A DNA stretch of 64,000 nucleotides from Pseudomonas sp. Bout1 (GTDB lineage Bacteria > Pseudomonadota > Gammaproteobacteria > Pseudomonadales > Pseudomonadaceae): contig NZ_JAVIWK010000001.1 in NCBI RefSeq assembly GCF_034314165.1, forward strand, positions 1,379,001 to 1,443,000. The letters run 5' to 3'. A program made the position numbers and the translations under genes. The notes below the pieces were generated by a model. The model ran no database searches and was not told the DNA's origin. It worked only from the letters and a program-made list of their open reading frames with translations. Positions 17,417 through 23,981 of the stretch are shown here, piece by piece (position 1 is the first letter of the stretch; every line of letters begins with the position of its first letter).

Positions 17417-17995
17417 TCAATTGTCTGTGCCGGTGTAGGTGCGCCAAGGCACCTTCACGCCGTTGACCAGAAAGCCCCAGTCACCGCGCCACTTGCTGGT
17501 GATGAAGAGGGTGTAGACGCCGCCGGGTGAGACTTCGTCGATTCGGTGGTACTCGCCGTGGTTTAGGCGCGCAGTGTCGCCCGGGTTTCGACTCTTCATC
17601 GAAAGCTTGCAGGGATCATCCTGATCCTCCCGCCACAGCAGGGGACGCCCAGGTGTCAGCCTGTCGAACCAGGTCGCAGGATCCAGCCGCTGTTCCGTGT
17701 ACCAGCCGCGCAGGATGATCGTACGAGCGTTCCACGGATGGTCGTGCAGGTCCCGGTCTTCGTCGTGCCGCATGATGTGGTGGATGCGGAAAGACCACGG
17801 GCACCACCACAGTGCAGCTTTGTGCGTTTCGCGGGAGTAGGGGTTGAACAGCCACCAGCGGCCCATGTAAATCTCGGTGCCGTCGGCGGACATGATGTGC
17901 AGGTACGGGGTGCGCTGGGCTCGGGCGATGAGCCAGGCGGCAACCGCCTGGCGCGCAAGCAGCTTGGCGATCAAGCGCCAGAACAAGTTGGTCAC
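17417..17995 (-). CDS. Phage protein with cupin-like HDHPW motif
   Basis: The 192-residue protein contains 'MRHDEDRDLHDHPWNARTII' and 'ARLNHGEYHRI', a His-rich pattern like a small cupin metal site, with 'YTLFITSKWRGDWGFLVNG' at the end. The GTG at 17995 follows AAGGA at ideal spacing and is preferred over the ATG seven codons upstream. The first residues ('NLFWRLIAKLLARQAVAAWL') form an amphipathic or membrane-associating helix. The function is unknown. It is immediately downstream of the DGR reverse transcriptase. Confidence 0.65.
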   Translation of the reverse strand: MTNLFWRLIAKLLARQAVAAWLIARAQRTPYLHIMSADGTEIYMGRWWLFNPYSRETHKAALWWCPWSFRIHHIMRHDEDRDLHDHPWNARTIILRGWYTEQRLDPATWFDRLTPGRPLLWREDQDDPCKLSMKSRNPGDTARLNHGEYHRIDEVSPGGVYTLFITSKWRGDWGFLVNGVKVPWRTYTGTDN

Positions 17996-18035
17996 GGGGA
18001 GTCCTTGCCGGGCCATGCCCGGGCGGTGGAGTGGA

Positions 18036-19193
18036 TTAGGCTTTCTGGTAGGTCTTGGTCAGCGCTGCGTTGACCGTGTTTCCGCGCTTCAGCACGACAT
18101 TCGCCAGGGCGGCGCGGTCCTTCTGGCTGTGGCTAGCCTGATTGAGCAGGCCGAAGTAGCTGTTGGCGGTCTCGCGCAGATCCTCTGCAGGTGCTGCGGC
18201 TGTTCGCTTCAATGCCTGGGCCAGTGATCGCTTGCGGGTGGTTCGTCGCCAGGGCTTTATGACGTGACCAACGAAGTCGACGCCGCGATCAACTGGCTGC
18301 AGGATTGTCTTGGTCGGGTTGAGCTTGGCGCCGAGCCCGGGCAGGAACGCTTCGACCTCTGCCAGCCACTGGTTGAGCTGCTGCGGCGACTCATGCAGGA
18401 ACACGAAGTCATCGACGTACCGGATGTAGTGCTTGGCGCGCAGCTGGTGCTTTGCGAACTGGTCCAGGGCGTCGAGGTAGATGTTGGCAAAGAACTGCGA
18501 CGACAGGTTGCCGATCGGCAGGCCGAGGTGGGCGGGCTGCGCAACCAGGCGCTTATGCTGCGGTACCCGGTTGAACAGGTGTGCCGGGCTGCGGGTCTCG
18601 TAATCCTCGCGCGGGTCGTGCATGAGGATCTGCGTGGCCAAGGCCAGCCACCAGGGTTCGGTGATCCTGGCCTGCAGCTGCTTGCGCAGCACCGCCTTGT
18701 CGATGGCGACGAAGAAGTTGGCCAGGTCGCACTTGAGGTAGAAGATCGGCTTCGACCAGTTCTCGCTGGCGCTGCGGATCTTCGATTCAAGCCGGGTGGC
18801 GGCGTACAGCGTGCCGCGCCCTGGGATGCATGCGCAACTGTCCGCGATGAAGCTGGCGTAGAAGCGCGACGCCACATGGTTGTACATCAGGTGGTGGACG
18901 ACGCGGTCCCGAAAGGCTGCCGCCCAGACTTCCCGGGCTTTCGGTCGGGTGACCACGAAACAAATGGATCGGCCTGGCCGGTAGGTGCCGGCAATCAGGT
19001 CGTCGTGCAGATCCAGCAAGTTGATCTCCATGTCCTTCTCGAACAGCCGGGCACTTGCGGAATTTCGCTTGTTGCGTCGGCAGTCGTAGTAAGCCTGGAC
19101 GAGATCCTCGAACTGGAAGGGAGCAACACTTAAATCTGCGGACAGGGCGCGCGAGCCGCTCGTTGTTCTTGTCGTTGTTGTTGAGCAAGCCAT
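18036..19193 (-). CDS. DGR reverse transcriptase
   Basis: The 385-residue RNA-directed DNA polymerase makes the mutagenised cDNA of the DGR. Numbering from TTG 19199: catalytic Asp in 'FYLKCDLANFF' (about 158), 'GLPIGNLSSQFFANIYL' (226-242) and the catalytic 'YIRYVDDFVF' (about 259-268). The IGxxxSQ form of motif 4 is the DGR-type signature. No maturase, endonuclease or retron msr/msd is seen. The only plausible starts are ATG 19193 and TTG 19199, both inside the TR, so about 19 N-terminal codons are read from the TR in a different frame from the VRs. Order target-avd-TR-RT matches Bordetella phage BPP-1. Confidence 0.95.
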   Translation of the reverse strand: MACSTTTTRTTSGSRALSADLSVAPFQFEDLVQAYYDCRRNKRNSASARLFEKDMEINLLDLHDDLIAGTYRPGRSICFVVTRPKAREVWAAAFRDRVVHHLMYNHVASRFYASFIADSCACIPGRGTLYAATRLESKIRSASENWSKPIFYLKCDLANFFVAIDKAVLRKQLQARITEPWWLALATQILMHDPREDYETRSPAHLFNRVPQHKRLVAQPAHLGLPIGNLSSQFFANIYLDALDQFAKHQLRAKHYIRYVDDFVFLHESPQQLNQWLAEVEAFLPGLGAKLNPTKTILQPVDRGVDFVGHVIKPWRRTTRKRSLAQALKRTAAAPAEDLRETANSYFGLLNQASHSQKDRAALANVVLKRGNTVNAALTKTYQKA

Positions 19194-19235
19194 CTTCAAA
19201 GTCCATGTTGTAGGCGTTGTTGGCGGAGCGCTGCG
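19136..19235 (-). repeat. DGR template repeat (TR)
   Basis: The 100-bp template is rich in AAC codons in the sense strand. Read in the target frame it would encode 'QRSANNAYNMDFEDG' and 'LLNNNDKNNERLARPVR'. The 27 bp at 19136-19162 are GC-rich and identical in TR and both VRs, fitting the initiation-of-mutagenic-homing end. Against VR1 there are 11 differences and against VR2 there are 12; all lie at sense-strand adenines. It overlaps the 5' end of the RT gene. Confidence 0.97.
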
Positions 19236-19245
19236 ACCTGTCGAG

Positions 19246-19404
19246 CTATCTACATCGCCAAACCGAAGGAAGGGCCGATCAGCTTGGAAACTGCGCGAGA
19301 CCTACGCGGACGCTTTAGACCGGCGGTTTCTGTTGTGCGCATGGCGGTGACCAGAGGTCAGCGGCTCGACCAGATTTGGCGCACAGGCAAGAGGGCCTTG
19401 ACCC
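19246..19404 (-). other. avd-TR spacer, likely part of DGR RNA
   Basis: No gene is seen in the 159 bp between the end of avd and the TR. In BPP-1 the RNA spanning avd and TR is needed for cDNA priming, so this spacer may have the same role. Confidence 0.45.
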
Positions 19405-19758
19405 TCAAGCAGCGGGCGCGGTTGCGGACTTCTTCCAGGCGTTTGCCTGGCGGCCAACTGAGGCCGTCATCTTCATTGCTTTGGCGTGCTGCCCTTTGCT
19501 GATCAACCCTCGATTGGTGAGGGCGCGCAGCAGGTAGTTGAGCATCCAGATGCTTTCGAGCAGCAAGTTGATCTGGGGCAGTTTGTCCCGCGTCATGTTG
19601 GCCCGGCCGATCAACACCAGAACCTGTAAGCACTCGTCCCGAATCTTTGCCCCGACAACCTGTTTCAGGTCGCGCGGGATATTGCGCACCAGGTCAAGCG
19701 AAAGCCCGAGCAACTCCTCAGCCACCTTGTGGATTTCCAAATCCGTATGCAGCGCCAT
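19405..19758 (-). CDS. avd: DGR accessory variability determinant (Avd-like)
   Basis: The 117-residue, helix-rich protein has the pattern of bAvd/four-helix-bundle proteins: 'LEIHKVAEELLGLSLDLVRN', 'IPRDLKQVVGAKIRDECLQV', 'LVLIGRANMTRDKLPQINLL' and 'LESIWMLNYLLRALTNRGLI', ending in a basic tail. In known DGRs Avd forms a pentamer that binds the RT and the template RNA and is required for mutagenic retrohoming. Its start follows GGGAGG. It sits between target gene 1 and the TR, its position in BPP-1. Confidence 0.88.
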   Translation of the reverse strand: MALHTDLEIHKVAEELLGLSLDLVRNIPRDLKQVVGAKIRDECLQVLVLIGRANMTRDKLPQINLLLESIWMLNYLLRALTNRGLISKGQHAKAMKMTASVGRQANAWKKSATAPAA

Positions 19759-19780
19759 CCCTGGCCTCCCTGAAAAGCGA

Positions 19781-19796
19781 GGGTGCTATCGCACCC
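19781..19796 (-). other. Hairpin/cruciform downstream of VR1
   Basis: A perfect 6-bp inverted repeat (gggtgc / gcaccc) has a 4-nt loop (GATA on the sense strand). It lies 33 bp past VR1, between target gene 1 and avd. DGR targets often have such a hairpin just after the VR that promotes homing. Confidence 0.6.
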
Positions 19797-19816
19797 ATGA
19801 ATGAAGAATTGAATGA

Positions 19817-20410
19817 TCAAATAAACTTTCTGCGGACAGGGCGCGCGAGCCGCTCGTTGCTCTTGGCGTTGATGAAGAGCAAGCCATCTCCAAAGGCCAT
19901 GGGGTAGGCGTAGTCGGCGGAGCGCTGCGAGCTGGTCCAGTGATACGCCTGGGTGAACACCTCAGGCACCGTGATTTCGAGGAAGGACGCCTCGCGGCGC
20001 GCCATCAAGTAGAAATCCTTGTGACCGTCTCGCTCGAAGGCTGCGCAGAACTGTGCAGCCGGGTGGTCGTGCTCTCGGTTGCTGCTGGCGAGGTAAGCGG
20101 TGTTGGCCTGGCCATCCCATGCGGATTTGGCGCCGTCGAGTTCCTGGCCGTAGCCGCCCCATTCGTGGGTGGCTTCGTCATCGCTGCCGGTCGGCACGAT
20201 CAGGTAGTAGGGCTTGTCGCCGCCCGGGAACAGGTCGCCGTTCACTCCTCCTTCACCGGGCCAGTATTCGCCGATGGAGGGGATGCCACTTGCCGCAATG
20301 GCTGGGGCGGCGGCGATGGCCAGAGTTGCGAGTTTCAGCACCACCCCTTCGTCCGGGCTGCTGATAGTCAGATCGCCACGGGTGTACGTGGTCAGTTCAT
20401 TGGCGCGCAT
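19817..20410 (-). CDS. DGR target protein 1 (VR1-containing)
   Basis: The 197-residue protein carries VR1 as residues about 161-194. Its C-terminus resembles the DUF1566/C-type-lectin-like fold used by DGR targets ('TSSQRSADYAYPMAFGDGLL' then 'NERLARPVR'), which tolerates large variation in the ligand site. The N-terminus 'MRANELTTYTRGDLTIS' and a hydrophobic Ala-rich stretch at about 24-42 could be a signal or attachment region. It is paralogous to target 2: both share 'GxYG..(L/I)..GA.S..DG.ANT..(L/M)A' mid-protein. The ATG at 20410 follows GGAG. It has no other similarity to tail proteins that I can see, so its display site is unknown. Confidence 0.88.
   Translation of the reverse strand: MRANELTTYTRGDLTISSPDEGVVLKLATLAIAAAPAIAASGIPSIGEYWPGEGGVNGDLFPGGDKPYYLIVPTGSDDEATHEWGGYGQELDGAKSAWDGQANTAYLASSNREHDHPAAQFCAAFERDGHKDFYLMARREASFLEITVPEVFTQAYHWTSSQRSADYAYPMAFGDGLLFINAKSNERLARPVRRKFI
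19830..19929 (-). repeat. DGR variable repeat 1 (VR1)
   Basis: Aligned without gaps to the TR, it has 89 of 100 positions identical. The 11 changes (offsets 30, 36, 42, 45, 46, 60, 66, 72, 73, 82, 85 from the left end) are all at T on the plus strand, which is A in the sense template. Confidence 0.97.
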
Positions 20411-20473
20411 GAGATGCTCCTGTGAGCGAGATAAGTTGCAGGTAGCCGGCGCTTCCCGACGAGCTTCTGGTCT

Positions 20474-20492
20474 GAGCGCCGTCCTGGCGCTC
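20474..20492 (-). other. Hairpin/cruciform downstream of VR2
   Basis: A perfect 7-bp inverted repeat (gagcgcc / ggcgctc) with a 5-nt loop lies 53 bp past VR2, before target gene 1. Its placement parallels the hairpin after VR1. Confidence 0.6.
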
Positions 20493-20529
20493 CCGGGAAT
20501 CACCTGCGAAAAACGAATGAAGAAATGAA

Positions 20530-21006
20530 TTACTGAATAGGGAGGCTGCGGACAGGGCGCGCGAGCCGCTCGTAGTCCTTGCCGTTGAGGAGGAGCAAGC
20601 CAACTTCAAAGTCCATGAAGTAGGCGTAGTAGGCGGAGCGCTGCGTACTCAGCCAGTGGAAGCGCTCTTCGTTCATCGTTACCAGGCCGTCCGCCTGTGC
20701 CGCCTTAACCAGCTGCCCCTCAAGGCAGGAAGGGATGTGCCCGCCCAACTCAAGAGCCTTGATGGCGATCACGCTGCCGGCCTCGGCCATCGCCCGGGTG
20801 TTGGCTTCGCCATCGCTGTAGCTGTCGGCGCCTTTGATCTTCACGCCGTACTCGCCCCAGGGCCCGCCGAGTTCGTCAGGCAGCTGGATCAGGGCGCGCT
20901 CTACACCGTTGAGCCAGTACCGGGTGATGAACACGCCGCCGCCCAGGGGTTGGCCGCGCTCAGGGAGTTCGGTTGCGAGTACTGCTTGCTGTGCTTGCTT
21001 GGACAT
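20530..21006 (-). CDS. DGR target protein 2 (VR2-containing)
   Basis: The 158-residue protein carries VR2 as residues about 121-154 ('LSTQRSAYYAYFMDFEVGLL', then 'YERLARPVR'). The rest, 'GGGVFITRYWLNGVERALIQ' and 'WGEYGVKIKGADSYSDGEAN', parallels target 1, so the two genes are old paralogues that share one template. No signal peptide is visible. The ATG follows GGAG 8 nt upstream. As in target 1 the last few residues after the VR differ. A C-type-lectin-like binding role is inferred from the DGR context and VR fold, not shown. Confidence 0.88.
   Translation of the reverse strand: MSKQAQQAVLATELPERGQPLGGGVFITRYWLNGVERALIQLPDELGGPWGEYGVKIKGADSYSDGEANTRAMAEAGSVIAIKALELGGHIPSCLEGQLVKAAQADGLVTMNEERFHWLSTQRSAYYAYFMDFEVGLLLLNGKDYERLARPVRSLPIQ
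20546..20645 (-). repeat. DGR variable repeat 2 (VR2)
   Basis: Aligned without gaps to the TR, it has 88 of 100 positions identical. The 12 changes (offsets 28, 31, 36, 42, 43, 45, 46, 57, 72, 73, 82, 85) are all at sense-strand adenines of the template. VR1 and VR2 also differ from each other at many of these sites. Confidence 0.97.
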
Positions 21007-21109
21007 GGGGTTACTCCGGGTAAGCGCCGCCCTCCGGTGGCCGGTGGTGGCAATTTGGTTTGGGTTGGGGTATTACGGGTGACCGGCATGGAGCTGGATA
21101 AGGGCATCT

Positions 21110-21337
21110 ATGAACGAAGCGCAAACTGAATTGGTAGAAAACACCCTGCGAATAGTTGGCTGGCTTGCGCTGGTTTTGGGTCTTCTCATCCTGGTGGTTG
21201 GCTTTTCCAATAACTTGGACCTGGAAGACATATTCGATACGGAAAAAGCAGCCTTTATCGTTTGGACACCATTTGTAATCGGTGTGGCATCCCTGTGGAT
21301 ACGTGCATTTATGAGGGCAGGTCGTCGCCGAGGTTAG
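21110..21337 (+). CDS. Plus-strand small membrane protein
   Basis: The 75-residue protein has two membrane helices, 'IVGWLALVLGLLILVVGFSN' and 'AAFIVWTPFVIGVASLWIRA', and a basic tail 'RAGRRRG'. The ATG follows AAGGG. It is encoded opposite to the leftward operon around it, directly upstream of DGR target 2, so it is likely an independently expressed lysogenic gene. Possible roles include exclusion at the membrane; nothing in the sequence proves this. Confidence 0.6.
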   Translation: MNEAQTELVENTLRIVGWLALVLGLLILVVGFSNNLDLEDIFDTEKAAFIVWTPFVIGVASLWIRAFMRAGRRRG

Positions 21338-21385
21338 GGGCTCGCGATTACTTCATCGCATCTACAATGCGGCGGGTAGGGTAGG

Positions 21386-21751
21386 TTATGCGGGCCTTTC
21401 GATTTCGTCGTCAGGCTCTGGCGGATCGTCTTCGAGCGACTTCAAACCAGCCGCTCTAAGGAGCTGTGACACCTTTTCGGTAGCGACAAAAGGTGTCGTG
21501 ACACACTTGAGCATCTGCGCCGCCGTTTCGAAGTCGGCGGCGATAACGTTGCGCAGCAGGGTCTGGTGAACTTCCTGCTGGTTGTTGAAGCCGTGCTGCT
21601 TCATCAGGCGCTTCAGGTCTTTCTTGAATACCCCGGCGACCTCAACCGTAAATTTCTCGACGCCCAAGGCAGCGTCCTTTGCCGCTGCCTTCTCGCGCTT
21701 GCGGCGCTGCTTCAGCGCCTCCGCCGTCGGCTGTTGCTCTTCCTCGGACAT
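21386..21751 (-). CDS. Phage regulatory-type hypothetical
   Basis: The 121-residue charged protein begins with a basic helix ('LKQRRKREKAAAKDAALG'), then 'EKFTVEVAGVFKKDLKRLMK' and 'NNQQEVHQTLLRNVI', a pattern like small ribbon-helix-helix/RepB-type regulators in which a beta strand precedes two helices. The C-terminus is acidic ('EDDPPEPDDEIER'). DNA binding is plausible but not proven. It is part of the leftward operon. Confidence 0.6.
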   Translation of the reverse strand: MSEEEQQPTAEALKQRRKREKAAAKDAALGVEKFTVEVAGVFKKDLKRLMKQHGFNNQQEVHQTLLRNVIAADFETAAQMLKCVTTPFVATEKVSQLLRAAGLKSLEDDPPEPDDEIERPA

Positions 21752-21832
21752 GGCCTACCTCTTCGATTTCATGTGCTGGCAAATCAAGCCATGCCTGCCG
21801 CCGGCGCTGTCTCACCTGGTTGCTGATGCGCT

Positions 21833-22147
21833 TCACGGACTGTCGGTGAACTTGAAGCCGTTCTCTCTGGCGATGAGCCGGGCGCGCTTGTGGTCGATTC
21901 CGAGTGCCGCGGCCGCCTTGTTGATCGACGTTCCGCTCTCGGCCAGTTGCTTGAGGTCGGGTGCCAGTTTGTCCCGCTCGGCGCGTAGCTTGTTGGTGCG
22001 GGCACATTTGATCGGCCCGCCGACTTCACCGCTGACGCCGGCGGCAATCTCTTCGGCCTTGTTACCGGCGCCGAAGAATGCGTCCATCTGGCGATGCAGA
22101 TCCGCGATCACTGTGTCCCGAGGGTTGGCCATCGGTACGCCGATCAT
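21833..22147 (-). CDS. Phage protein with C-terminal HTH-like segment
   Basis: In this 104-residue protein the C-terminal 'GTSINKAAAALGIDHKRARL' looks like a helix-turn-helix in which a recognition helix follows a Gly turn. The N-terminal part is helical. The start at 22147 overlaps the upstream gene by 4 nt (ATGA); a second ATG five codons on is possible. Function unknown, probably a regulator of early genes. Confidence 0.6.
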   Translation of the reverse strand: MIGVPMANPRDTVIADLHRQMDAFFGAGNKAEEIAAGVSGEVGGPIKCARTNKLRAERDKLAPDLKQLAESGTSINKAAAALGIDHKRARLIARENGFKFTDSP

Positions 22148-22506
22148 TGCTGCGCACCGTAGTAGGCGAACACCACCAGCAGTGCCGCGAAGCCGATCGT
22201 CCAGCGAAGAAGGCGAGCCCCGAAGCGCCGCGATGTGGCCTTGGCTGCGCCGAAGAAGTCAGCGTTGCGCTCGAGTTGGTCGGCGTACTGGCAGGCGCCG
22301 TCGTGGCCGGTGCGGGCACCACGAGAAACGCCGGTGGAGCGCTCGACCACGTCGAACAGGTTCTTGCCGAGCGGTACCACGTTGAAGCGCGGCACCTTCA
22401 CAGGTTCTTCGCGACCGATCATCACGTACATCTCCGAGGTGGACAGTGCAAACCGATCCCGCAACGCCTGCAGGACCGCTTGTTTTTGGCGAATGGTTTG
22501 GTTCAT
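22144..22506 (-). CDS. Membrane-anchored phage early protein
   Basis: The 120-residue protein has a soluble N-terminal region ('EMYVMIGREEPVKVPRFNVV') and one C-terminal membrane helix ('LLRWTIGFAALLVVFAYYG'), so it is tail-anchored. The ATG at 22506 follows AAGGA. A GTG one codon earlier is less likely. It overlaps the next gene by 4 nt. Function not recognised. Confidence 0.6.
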   Translation of the reverse strand: MNQTIRQKQAVLQALRDRFALSTSEMYVMIGREEPVKVPRFNVVPLGKNLFDVVERSTGVSRGARTGHDGACQYADQLERNADFFGAAKATSRRFGARLLRWTIGFAALLVVFAYYGAQQ

Positions 22507-22530
22507 CACGATTCCTTATGGTGGGTTGCG

Positions 22531-22598
22531 TTTATTCGTCAGCAGCCTGACCGCCTGCTGATTGCCGTTGGGCGCAGGGGAGGGTGCTGACGAATAAA
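22531..22598. repeat. 14-bp inverted repeat in leader
   Basis: tttattcgtcagca (22531-22544) and tgctgacgaataaa (22585-22598) are exact reverse complements, 40 nt apart. They lie upstream of the 22506 start and downstream of a terminator. They could form an RNA stem or a protein-binding site. Confidence 0.6.
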
Positions 22599-22607
22599 GG
22601 CGAGGCG

Positions 22608-22637
22608 TAAAAAAGCCCGGGGGTTGCCCGGGCTTTC
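22608..22637. terminator. Bidirectional terminator
   Basis: A 10-bp stem (aaagcccggg / cccgggcttt) closes a 5-nt loop and has A/T tracts at the base. It interrupts the leftward early transcript between 22644 and 22506, so genes beyond it would need antitermination or a second promoter. Confidence 0.75.
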
Positions 22638-22643
22638 GGTGCG

Positions 22644-22835
22644 TTACATATGCCCCCATACGTGAACGCGGGTCGACGCATATGGCGTCTTGGGTGCGTA
22701 GTGGTTCACATGGCCGCCTATCCTCCGTTGCTCGCTCACTGGGTTGGCAGTGGCCACCGTTCTCGAAGGGTTGTTGCATGCAGGTGGGCGGTTATAGGCC
22801 GCGATTTCGTCCGCATCGGGGTGTGATCTATCCAC
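22644..22835 (-). CDS. Possible small phage protein
   Basis: The 63-codon frame starts with GTG and ends just before the terminator at 22608-22637, which is the best evidence that it is real. The sequence 'MDRSHPDADEIAAYNRPPA' and a His/Tyr-rich end are not recognised. Its first codons coincide with one arm of the long inverted repeat at 22811-22830, so it may instead be fortuitous. Confidence 0.35.
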   Translation of the reverse strand: MDRSHPDADEIAAYNRPPACNNPSRTVATANPVSEQRRIGGHVNHYAPKTPYASTRVHVWGHM

Positions 22836-23005
22836 CAGGGCGCAACCCCTGCTTAACGCCCAGCTACGCCGGGCCCTGGCCGTGATTTTTACGTGACCCT
22901 AGGGAGGTCGACACGTCCGCAAATTCGGACACAGGACTATTCCAGGTCTTTCCTCATCCAACGGTGCAGGGCGCTTGCCCACGGCTAGATCACACCCCGA
23001 TGCGG
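22811..23005. repeat. 20-bp inverted repeat flanking ~155 bp
   Basis: ccgcatcggggtgtgatcta (22811-22830) is an exact reverse complement of the sequence at 22986-23005. The interval has smaller hairpins, such as gtccg/cggac around 22915-22930, and no convincing gene. It may be a structured RNA or a recombination remnant. Confidence 0.75.
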
Positions 23006-23067
23006 CCTGGTGCTGGGGAGTACCAGGGCCTCGGGCAGTTTTCGTCAGGCTGACGTGGCGCTGGTTG

Positions 23068-23592
23068 TCAGAGATTGGCTTTTTCAGCAGCTTCAAACTC
23101 GCTACCCAGGATTTCCGTCAGCACGTCGCTGGGCTTAGCAGAGGTGCTGATGTAGATGCAGTCAGGCGTAACGACCTGCTTGTAGCCGTTGAAGAACAGC
23201 GCGCCACCACCAAGGCCCATGGCATCCAGGAAAGGCTTCAGGTCAGCTTTATCCTTTGGCTTATGAGCCTTGAATTCCTCCTGCAGCTTTTCCAGATCAA
23301 GCTTCAACGCTTTGCGCTCATCACCCTTGGTGCCTGGCGGCAGACTTGAGCGCGGAAACTGCGAGCTATCAGCTTTTGGGTCTGGCTTCGTCCAGAGCGG
23401 CTGTGGCATTGGCGGGCTGAACTTCAGGCCGTAGAAGTTACGACCGCTGTGCATGCTGGTCTGGAACAGTGCGGTGGCGCCTACAAACCGCTTGGCGAAC
23501 TCTTCGCCCAGCACCTGCAAACGATCCGCGCTTTCTCTGTACGCCTTCCAAGCCGCCAGAACACCGGCATCGCTTGTCTTGTAGTAGGACAT
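23068..23592 (-). CDS. Phage early protein, unknown
   Basis: The 174-residue protein is the first gene of the leftward early operon. The ATG at 23592 follows AGGAAG. It has a helical start ('SDAGVLAAWKAYRESADRLQ') and a middle with 'FYGLKFSPPMPQPLW' and a Lys-rich stretch ('KALKLDLEKLQEEFKAHKPK'), then 'LGGGALFFNGYKQV'. Similar proteins are common in pseudomonad prophages, but I cannot name a function. The longer frame from 23709 lacks a ribosome site. Confidence 0.65.
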   Translation of the reverse strand: MSYYKTSDAGVLAAWKAYRESADRLQVLGEEFAKRFVGATALFQTSMHSGRNFYGLKFSPPMPQPLWTKPDPKADSSQFPRSSLPPGTKGDERKALKLDLEKLQEEFKAHKPKDKADLKPFLDAMGLGGGALFFNGYKQVVTPDCIYISTSAKPSDVLTEILGSEFEAAEKANL

Positions 23593-23877
23593 TTCACTTC
23601 CTCCGGTTGTTTTCCCAATGCACCCGACCGAACTGCAGTTGGGTGCATCAGTGAAAATCTCCGTCCAATTGCCGCCGGAAGGGGCGGGGCGCATTGCTTG
23701 CCGGGTCACTCACTCAGTTCTGGCGTTTCACCATCGAGCAGCCGTACAAGGTTTTCCCTGTCGTTGGCAGGCTTTCGGGCCTGTCTGCTCGCCGGTCGCC
23801 GGTAGAGGCAATGCGGTCTGTTGTTTGTTGCGCTGGTTGTTAAAGAGCGGTGGTCGTCCTGTACTTGCTCAGAAGCA
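23593..23877 (-). promoter_or_regulatory. Leader of leftward early operon
   Basis: This roughly 285-bp untranslated stretch lies between the left operators and the first leftward gene. It contains an 8-bp inverted repeat (atgcaccc 23618-23625 / gggtgcat 23641-23648) that could act as an RNA hairpin. No gene is seen. Confidence 0.45.
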
Positions 23878-23932
23878 CAAGTCGGCTTGCATTTATAAAA
23901 GCATGCTTGTGAATTGAATGCAAGCACGCTTG
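23878..23932. promoter_or_regulatory. Left CI/Cro operator cluster
   Basis: There are three 12-bp sites with caag....cttg half-sites: caagtcggcttg (23878-23889), aaagcatgcttg (23898-23909) and caagcacgcttg (23921-23932). They share the consensus of the right cluster at 25211-25258, so the repressor probably controls both arms as in lambda oL/oR. Confidence 0.85.
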
Positions 23933-23947
23933 TGTTTATTTTGCTTA

Positions 23948-23963
23948 CTGTATGTATGTACAG
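23948..23963. promoter_or_regulatory. LexA (SOS) box
   Basis: ctgtatgtatgtacag fits the CTG-N10-CAG LexA consensus closely. It is 18 bp upstream of the 23982 start codon, so the gene should be induced by DNA damage. Confidence 0.75.
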
Positions 23964-23981
23964 CATTCTTGGGAGGCGAAT

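Noticed and set aside
18036..19193. Reverse transcriptase as group II intron maturase or retron
   Set aside because: There is no maturase or endonuclease domain, no intron RNA ends and no msr/msd. The TR/VR pair with adenine-only changes and the Avd-like gene identify a DGR.
18787..19206. Frame reading the TR as a protein (MDFEDGLLNNNDKNN...)
   Set aside because: This is the template read in the VR frame. After the TR it runs antiphase through the RT gene. It is a template, not a gene.
21642..21836. Basic frame starting with GTG ('KRISNQVRQRRRQAWLDLPA')
   Set aside because: It overlaps the stop of the 22147 gene by GTGA, which is attractive, but it then overlaps the 21751 gene by more than 100 bp in another phase. 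Only the first 25 or so codons look protein-like, so support is too weak.
22899..23096. 65-codon minus-strand frame in the inverted-repeat region
   Set aside because: Its start lies inside the end of the 23068-23592 gene in another phase, it has no ribosome site, and the composition looks random.
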